The notes under the pieces are model-generated. The model made no database searches. It was not told the origin of the DNA and was given only the letters and a program-made list of their open reading frames with translations. Both the position numbers and the translations under genes were made by a program. This document shows, in pieces, positions 6,583 to 9,336 of a stretch of DNA of 9,336 bases. Source of the DNA: Methanosarcinaceae archaeon (GTDB lineage Archaea; Halobacteriota; Methanosarcinia; Methanosarcinales; Methanosarcinaceae); the NCBI GenBank assembly GCA_030609665.1, contig JAUWBW010000061.1, forward strand, positions 1 through 9,336. Reading direction: 5' to 3'. Positions within the stretch are counted from its first letter, which is position 1. Each line of letters begins with the position of its first letter.

Positions 6583-7407
6583 ATGATTGAAGACATAGAC
6601 TGGAACAAGATGTGGATGGAGGCGATGGAAAATGCTTCATGGAAAAAGCGGCGCGGGGATATGACAGAGTTCTGGGACAAGAGAGCCAGGCGGTTCAGCC
6701 AATCCATTAAAGATAATGACCGTCCTGCACAGATAATATCAAAATTGGATATTGATCCGTCATGTACTGTACTTGATATAGGTGCCGGACCGGGTACGCT
6801 TACCATCCCGCTTGCAAAGATCGTTGAACATGTAACAGTCGTAGAACCATCCGGAGGAATGCTTACCTGTTTGAAAGAGAATGCGGCAAATGAAGGTCTG
6901 GAGAATATAACCTGCATTAACAAGAAATGGGAAGATGTTCATCCGGGAGAGGATCTTGATGAGTATGATGTTGTGATAGCGTCATACTCACTTTCGATGG
7001 TGGACATAAAAGCAGCCCTTTTAAAGATGGATAAGGTTGCAAGACGGAGCGTTCACCTGTTCACCTTTACGGGGGATCGTATGTGGGACTATACCGAACT
7101 CTGGCCAAGATTATACGACGAGAAATACCAAGCCGGACCTGATTACATATATCTCTACAATATCCTTTATCAGATCGGCATCCGGGCGGATGTTGAGATA
7201 TCAACTACCGAACATAAGCAGCGTTTTTCAAATCTGGAAGAGGCTGTTGAACAGTGGAAGGAGAGCCTTAATATATCGACACCGGAGGCAGAGGATGTGA
7301 TAAGGTCACATCTAACTGCGAAGTTGATCAGGGAAGATGGATCACTATGGTCAAAGAATACGATGAAAGCAGTATCGATATGCTGGAAGAAATATACTGA
7401 GCATTAG
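6583..7407 (+). CDS. Class I SAM-dependent methyltransferase
   Basis: 274 residues from the ATG at 6583, four bases after the previous stop, with GAGG at 6570-6573. The N-terminus (IDWNKMWMEAMENASWKKRR, then FWDKRARRFSQSI) is a helical cap that I associate with methyltransferases of methanogenic archaea. Motif I is VLDIGAGPG (63-71), strand 2 ends VVEPS with Glu88 expected to hold the ribose, and the motif IV region is YDVVIASYSLSMVD (128-141). The C-terminal half (WDYTELWPRLYDE, YNILYQIGI, EEAVEQWKESL) resembles the Methyltransf_11/25 group without a recognisable substrate motif. It is not of the COMT type, so this operon encodes two unrelated methyltransferases, perhaps acting in sequence on one molecule. 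The reaction is not predictable from sequence. Confidence 0.85.
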   Translation: MIEDIDWNKMWMEAMENASWKKRRGDMTEFWDKRARRFSQSIKDNDRPAQIISKLDIDPSCTVLDIGAGPGTLTIPLAKIVEHVTVVEPSGGMLTCLKENAANEGLENITCINKKWEDVHPGEDLDEYDVVIASYSLSMVDIKAALLKMDKVARRSVHLFTFTGDRMWDYTELWPRLYDEKYQAGPDYIYLYNILYQIGIRADVEISTTEHKQRFSNLEEAVEQWKESLNISTPEAEDVIRSHLTAKLIREDGSLWSKNTMKAVSICWKKYTEH

Positions 7408-7434
7408 CTAAGAATTTAAGGAGCGTGAATAACA

Positions 7435-7818
7435 ATGAAATTTGATATAAAAAATATCCAGGAAGCTGAAGGTCTTGAGACTCCGGAGGGTCTGATGAAA
7501 CCATTAATATTCGGCGAGAGGCTGGGGGTCATACATCTTGAGATACCGGCAGGTCTTGAGGTCTCACCACATGCCCACACTACTGAAGGTGTTTTATACT
7601 GCCTGAGCGGCAATCTGGATGTAATATCTGAAGATGAGACCGTGATCCTGAGCAGCGAAGCTGCAATGCTGGTGCCGCCCAATACAGTAATAGGTATCAA
7701 GAACCGGTCGAACACACCAGTAAATGCACTATTGATCTCATCTCCACCACCTGTAAAATCGGTTGAAGAACTCAAAGACATTTTGAAGTCGCATGAGAAA
7801 GAACATCACAAACATTGA
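7435..7818 (+). CDS. Small single-domain cupin
   Basis: 127 residues. ATG 7435 follows AAGGAG (7418-7423), 27 bases after the methyltransferase stop. Residues about 33-102 form one cupin barrel. Motif 1 is intact: GLEVSPHAHTTEGVLYCLSG gives His46, His48 and Glu51 as metal ligands. Motif 2 (VPPNTVIGIKN, 80-90) has Ile86 where the fourth ligand His normally sits ('P.G..H...N'), so the site has three ligands or is structural. The C-terminus is charged and histidine-containing (HEKEHHKH). As the last gene of the unit it could bind or isomerise the product of the methyltransferases, or act as a small-molecule sensor. There is no DNA-binding domain. Function unassigned. Confidence 0.8.
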   Translation: MKFDIKNIQEAEGLETPEGLMKPLIFGERLGVIHLEIPAGLEVSPHAHTTEGVLYCLSGNLDVISEDETVILSSEAAMLVPPNTVIGIKNRSNTPVNALLISSPPPVKSVEELKDILKSHEKEHHKH

Positions 7819-7894
7819 TAAAATAAGATGTGAAAAGAGAAATTAAAATGGATTTTGATAAAAAAATGTATGAAATTTTCTAAAACGTGAGTTA

Positions 7895-8053
7895 TTACGG
7901 TAAAATTAAACAATGTTCTTCCTTTATCACATTTTCATAAATTTTCCGAGCACTGATATGCAGTTTTTCCCATTCTTTTCGCTTCACTTCATTTTTGTGA
8001 ATAGGCGGAACAAAAGCATACACTAAAACATTACTGTCTAGAGTTATATCCAT
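7895..8053 (-). pseudogene. Truncated PIN-domain (VapC-type) toxin remnant
   Basis: A 52-codon reading frame starts at the ATG whose A is shared with the stop of the gene before it (TGATG). It begins MDITLDSNVLVYAFVPP, the first strand of a PIN ribonuclease with the first catalytic Asp (Asp6), followed by a helix (RKEWEKLHISARKIYENVI). It stops at TAA after CLILP. PIN toxins normally have about 120-140 residues, and the later acidic residues of the active site are missing. No continuation is visible in the bases after the stop up to the cupin gene, so the 3' end seems deleted rather than frameshifted. It should be inactive as a nuclease. Confidence 0.65.
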
Positions 8054-8259
8054 CAATACTCCTTCCGCTTAAGTGAAGAAATAAGTTCATCAGGCGTGAT
8101 ATCCACTTCAGGACATTTTGATATCCTATTTAATAATGCATGGTATCGCTTAAGTTTCACTTCGGAAGGTATCATCATTAGTCCGGAAAATGAGGAAGTC
8201 TTTAAATCACCGGATTCTATTCCGGATTGATCAAATTTTCTTTTTACATCTATTGACAT
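8053..8259 (-). CDS. Putative antitoxin-like small protein upstream of PIN remnant
   Basis: 68 residues, starting ATG at 8259 (MSIDVKRKFDQSG) and ending RKEY. The stop TGA overlaps the start of the PIN remnant by one base, the arrangement of vapBC-type antitoxin-toxin pairs. The sequence is charged, with a helical C-terminal half (KLKRYHALLNRISK, then TPDELISSLKRKEY). I see no clear AbrB, ribbon-helix-helix or Phd motif, so the antitoxin call rests on size, coupling and partner. A TATA-like AATTATAAT on the minus strand (about 8284-8292) lies 25-33 bases before the start, which would suit a nearly leaderless archaeal transcript. With its toxin broken, the gene may be a relic or have been kept for another role. 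Confidence 0.55.
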   Translation of the reverse strand: MSIDVKRKFDQSGIESGDLKTSSFSGLMMIPSEVKLKRYHALLNRISKCPEVDITPDELISSLKRKEY

Positions 8260-8410
8260 ACTAATACTTTTTAGTCACTCAAACATTATAATTCTATCTT
8301 TTGAAACTCCTATCTATGTGGAAATGCTTGCGTCACCGTGGTAAGTGCGATATTTACTTAAATGTTGTACGGGTGCATTTTTGCAGGTGTCGAGCTTTGC
8401 CATAACGATT
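8260..8410. other. Intergenic stretch between antitoxin-like gene and repeat array
   Basis: AT-rich, non-coding on both strands as far as I can see. Apart from the possible TATA element of the antitoxin-like gene, no RNA gene or repeat is recognisable. The last part (from about 8397, GCCATAACGATTG) faintly resembles the GCCATGGCTATTA that ends each repeat core, so it may be an eroded end of a further unit. Confidence 0.4.
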
Positions 8411-8438
8411 GAAATATATTATTTCTGTAATATTGCAA

Positions 8439-8496
8439 ACCACGGAGGACATAGAGTGTACAAAGCGTTTTTGATTTTCTCTATGCCCTCTGTGGT
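8439..8496. repeat. Palindrome of repeat unit 1 (CACAGAGG family)
   Basis: An 18-base left arm (8439-8456, ACCACGGAGGACATAGAG) faces an 18-base right arm (8479-8496, CTCTATGCCCTCTGTGGT). 16 positions pair fully; one more is a G-T pair and one an A-C mismatch. The loop is 22 bases. There is no T tract after it, so it is unlike a terminator. Confidence 0.85.
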
Positions 8497-8539
8497 AAGT
8501 ATTGAACTGATTCTAACCCCCTTTAGTCGCTTCACTCTC

Positions 8540-8672
8540 CCGCCGCCCCTTTATCCTCTCACTGTGATCGAAACGCAGTGCGCTCGTCCCAGCCAGACAC
8601 TGCGACAGACGGCGCGCGGGTGCTCTGCGATGCGGGCGGCGGCCTCGGGTAGTGGTGGGATATCGCCATGGC
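8540..8672. repeat. GC-rich foldable core, unit 1
   Basis: CCGCCGCCC (8540-8548) can pair with GGGCGGCGG (8634-8642). Inside, CGCAG pairs with CTGCG, and GTGCGC can pair with GCGCGC through one G-T pair. The 3' GCGGA/TCCGC hairpin seen in units 2 and 3 is absent here, where the sequence differs (AGTGGTGGGATATCG). Confidence 0.6.
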
Positions 8673-8703
8673 TGTTGAAATATATAATTTATGAAATTAT
8701 TTA

Positions 8704-8831
8704 AACCGCAGATAAACGCGGATGAACGCAGATATTCCAAGCAAATTTGATTATACTTACTTTCTGTCGTGTAATCTGAATTCAAATCCGTGTTAACCTT
8801 TATCTGCGTGTATCTGCGTTCATCTGTGGTT
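8704..8831. repeat. Palindrome of repeat unit 2 (CGCAGAT family)
   Basis: Arms of 31 bases (8704-8734 and 8801-8831) match at 26 positions when one is inverted; the loop is 66 bases. Each arm is itself built of 10-base steps (CGCAGATAAA, CGCGGATGAA, CGCAGAT). It occupies the same place in its unit as the CACAGAGG palindromes but has a different sequence. Confidence 0.85.
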
Positions 8832-8873
8832 AGTATTGAACTGATTCCAGCCCATGTTAGTTGCTTTAATCTC

Positions 8874-9013
8874 CCGCCGCCCCTTTATCCTCTCACTGTG
8901 ATCGAAACGCAGCGCGCCAGCCCCAGCCAAACATCGCGACAGACGGCGCGCGGGTGCTCTGCGATGCGGGCGGCGGCCTCGGGTGTTGAGTGCGGAGGGG
9001 GGTCCGCCATGGC
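8874..9013. repeat. GC-rich foldable core, unit 2
   Basis: An outer stem CCGCCGCCC (8874-8882) with GGGCGGCGG (8968-8976) encloses an inner stem CGCAG/CGCGCC with GGCGCG/CTGCG. A separate hairpin follows: GCGGA (8992-8996), six G, TCCGC (9003-9007). The base composition is far more GC-rich than the surrounding DNA. The core may be a structured RNA or DNA cruciform; no known RNA family is recognised. Confidence 0.6.
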
Positions 9014-9044
9014 TATTAAAATATATTATTTATGTGATATTTAG

Positions 9045-9113
9045 AACCACAGAGGACACAGAGAGCACAGAGTATTTTTGTTTATCTCTGTGTCCTCTGT
9101 GCCCTCTGTGGTT
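9045..9113. repeat. Palindrome of repeat unit 3 (CACAGAGG family)
   Basis: Arms of 28 bases (9045-9072 and 9086-9113) match at 25 positions; the loop is 13 T-rich bases. The arms consist of repeated CACAGAG steps spaced 9 bases apart. A fourth palindrome of the same family starts at 9323 and is cut by the window end. Confidence 0.88.
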
Positions 9114-9154
9114 AGTATTGAAATGATTCCAGTTCCAGTTAGTTATTCAATCTT

Positions 9155-9292
9155 CCGCCGCCCCTTCGCCCTCTCACCGTGATCGAGAAGCGCGCCAGCC
9201 CCAGCCAAACACTGCGATAGACGGCGCGCGGGTGCTCTGCGATGCGGGCGGCGGCCTCGGGTGTTGAGTGCGGAGGGGGGTCCGCCATGGCT
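9155..9292. repeat. GC-rich foldable core, unit 3
   Basis: The outer stem CCGCCGCCC (9155-9163) with GGGCGGCGG (9246-9254) is kept, as are the inner GCGCGCC/GGCGCGC pairing and the 3' hairpin GCGGA/TCCGC (9270-9274 and 9281-9285). The CGCAG side of the innermost extension is lost by a 3-base deletion. Confidence 0.6.
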
Positions 9293-9336
9293 ATTAAAAT
9301 ATATTATTTATGTGATATTTAGAACCACAGAGGACA

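Larger units (their letters stand above)
8411..9336. repeat. Tandem array of composite palindrome/GC-core repeats (three units and a partial fourth)
   Basis: The same series of parts recurs: an AT-rich spacer (AAATATATTATTT..., seen at 8412, 8678, 9018 and 9297), AACC opening a long palindrome (8438, 8704, 9045, 9323), the linker TAGTATTGAACTGATTC just after the palindrome, and a GC-rich core ending near GCCATGGCT. Periods are 266, 341 and 278 bp; the longest reflects a longer palindrome loop. Units 2 and 3 are the closest, and unit 1 is the most diverged. The array runs past the window end. Reading frames across it merely translate the repeat and show no protein-like pattern. No transposase is present. 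Confidence 0.9.

Noticed and set aside
8345..9044. Reading frames on both strands across the repeat array (8345-8704 +, 8513-8785 -, 8790-9044 +)
   Set aside because: They are translations of palindromes and GC cores, with no ribosome site, no protein-like pattern, and a frame that differs between units.
8438..9336. CRISPR array
   Set aside because: Units are 266-341 bp with conserved cores and hairpins; there are no short direct repeats with unique spacers and no cas genes.
8411..9336. Insertion sequence ends
   Set aside because: No transposase or target-site duplication visible; the palindromes are internal to tandem units rather than flanking one.

Overview
The window looks like part of the chromosome of an anaerobic archaeon, most likely a euryarchaeote of the methanogen / methane- or alkane-oxidising group (Methanosarcinia-, Syntropharchaeia- or ANME-like). 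The reasons are a PGF-CTERM cell-surface sorting tail, a cohesin next to dockerin-tagged substrate-binding proteins of a type I associate with methanogens and their relatives, GGTGAT-type ribosome-binding sites, and methyltransferases that look archaeal. The exact lineage cannot be fixed from this sequence alone.

Positions 3-5085 hold a surface uptake locus on the + strand. It starts with the C-terminal part of a cohesin protein that ends in a PGF-CTERM membrane-sorting signal. Next come a dockerin-tagged substrate-binding protein (SBP1, cysteine-rich), a FecCD/BtuC-type permease, its ATPase, and a second dockerin-tagged substrate-binding protein (SBP2). Neither binding protein has a convincing lipid or membrane anchor. 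Each instead carries a nearly identical dockerin right after its signal peptide. The simplest reading is that the cohesin protein is the cell-surface anchor that docks two different receptors next to one shared translocator, probably for a metal complex, haem or corrinoid. A hairpin with a T tract follows SBP1, and a 25-bp palindrome precedes SBP2. Both are candidate expression controls.

Positions 5125-7818 hold four close-set + strand genes: an FMN-binding split-barrel protein, a COMT-like methyltransferase, a second class I SAM methyltransferase and a small cupin. One pair overlaps by ATGA, another is separated by 4 bp, and the cupin follows after 27 bp. They look like one transcription unit for modifying a small molecule. 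Their position after the transporter suggests, but does not prove, that they act on the imported compound.

Positions 7895-8259 (- strand) hold a small gene coupled by TGATG to a 52-codon remnant of a PIN-domain (VapC-type) toxin. It looks like a decayed toxin-antitoxin pair.

From about 8411 to the window end there are no believable genes. This stretch is a tandem array of composite repeats with unit lengths of 266, 341 and 278 bp, plus the start of a fourth unit. Each unit has an AT-rich spacer, a long palindrome, a conserved linker and a very GC-rich core that can fold into conserved stems. The palindrome belongs to different sequence families in different units while the flanks stay the same. 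The array runs off the end of the window.
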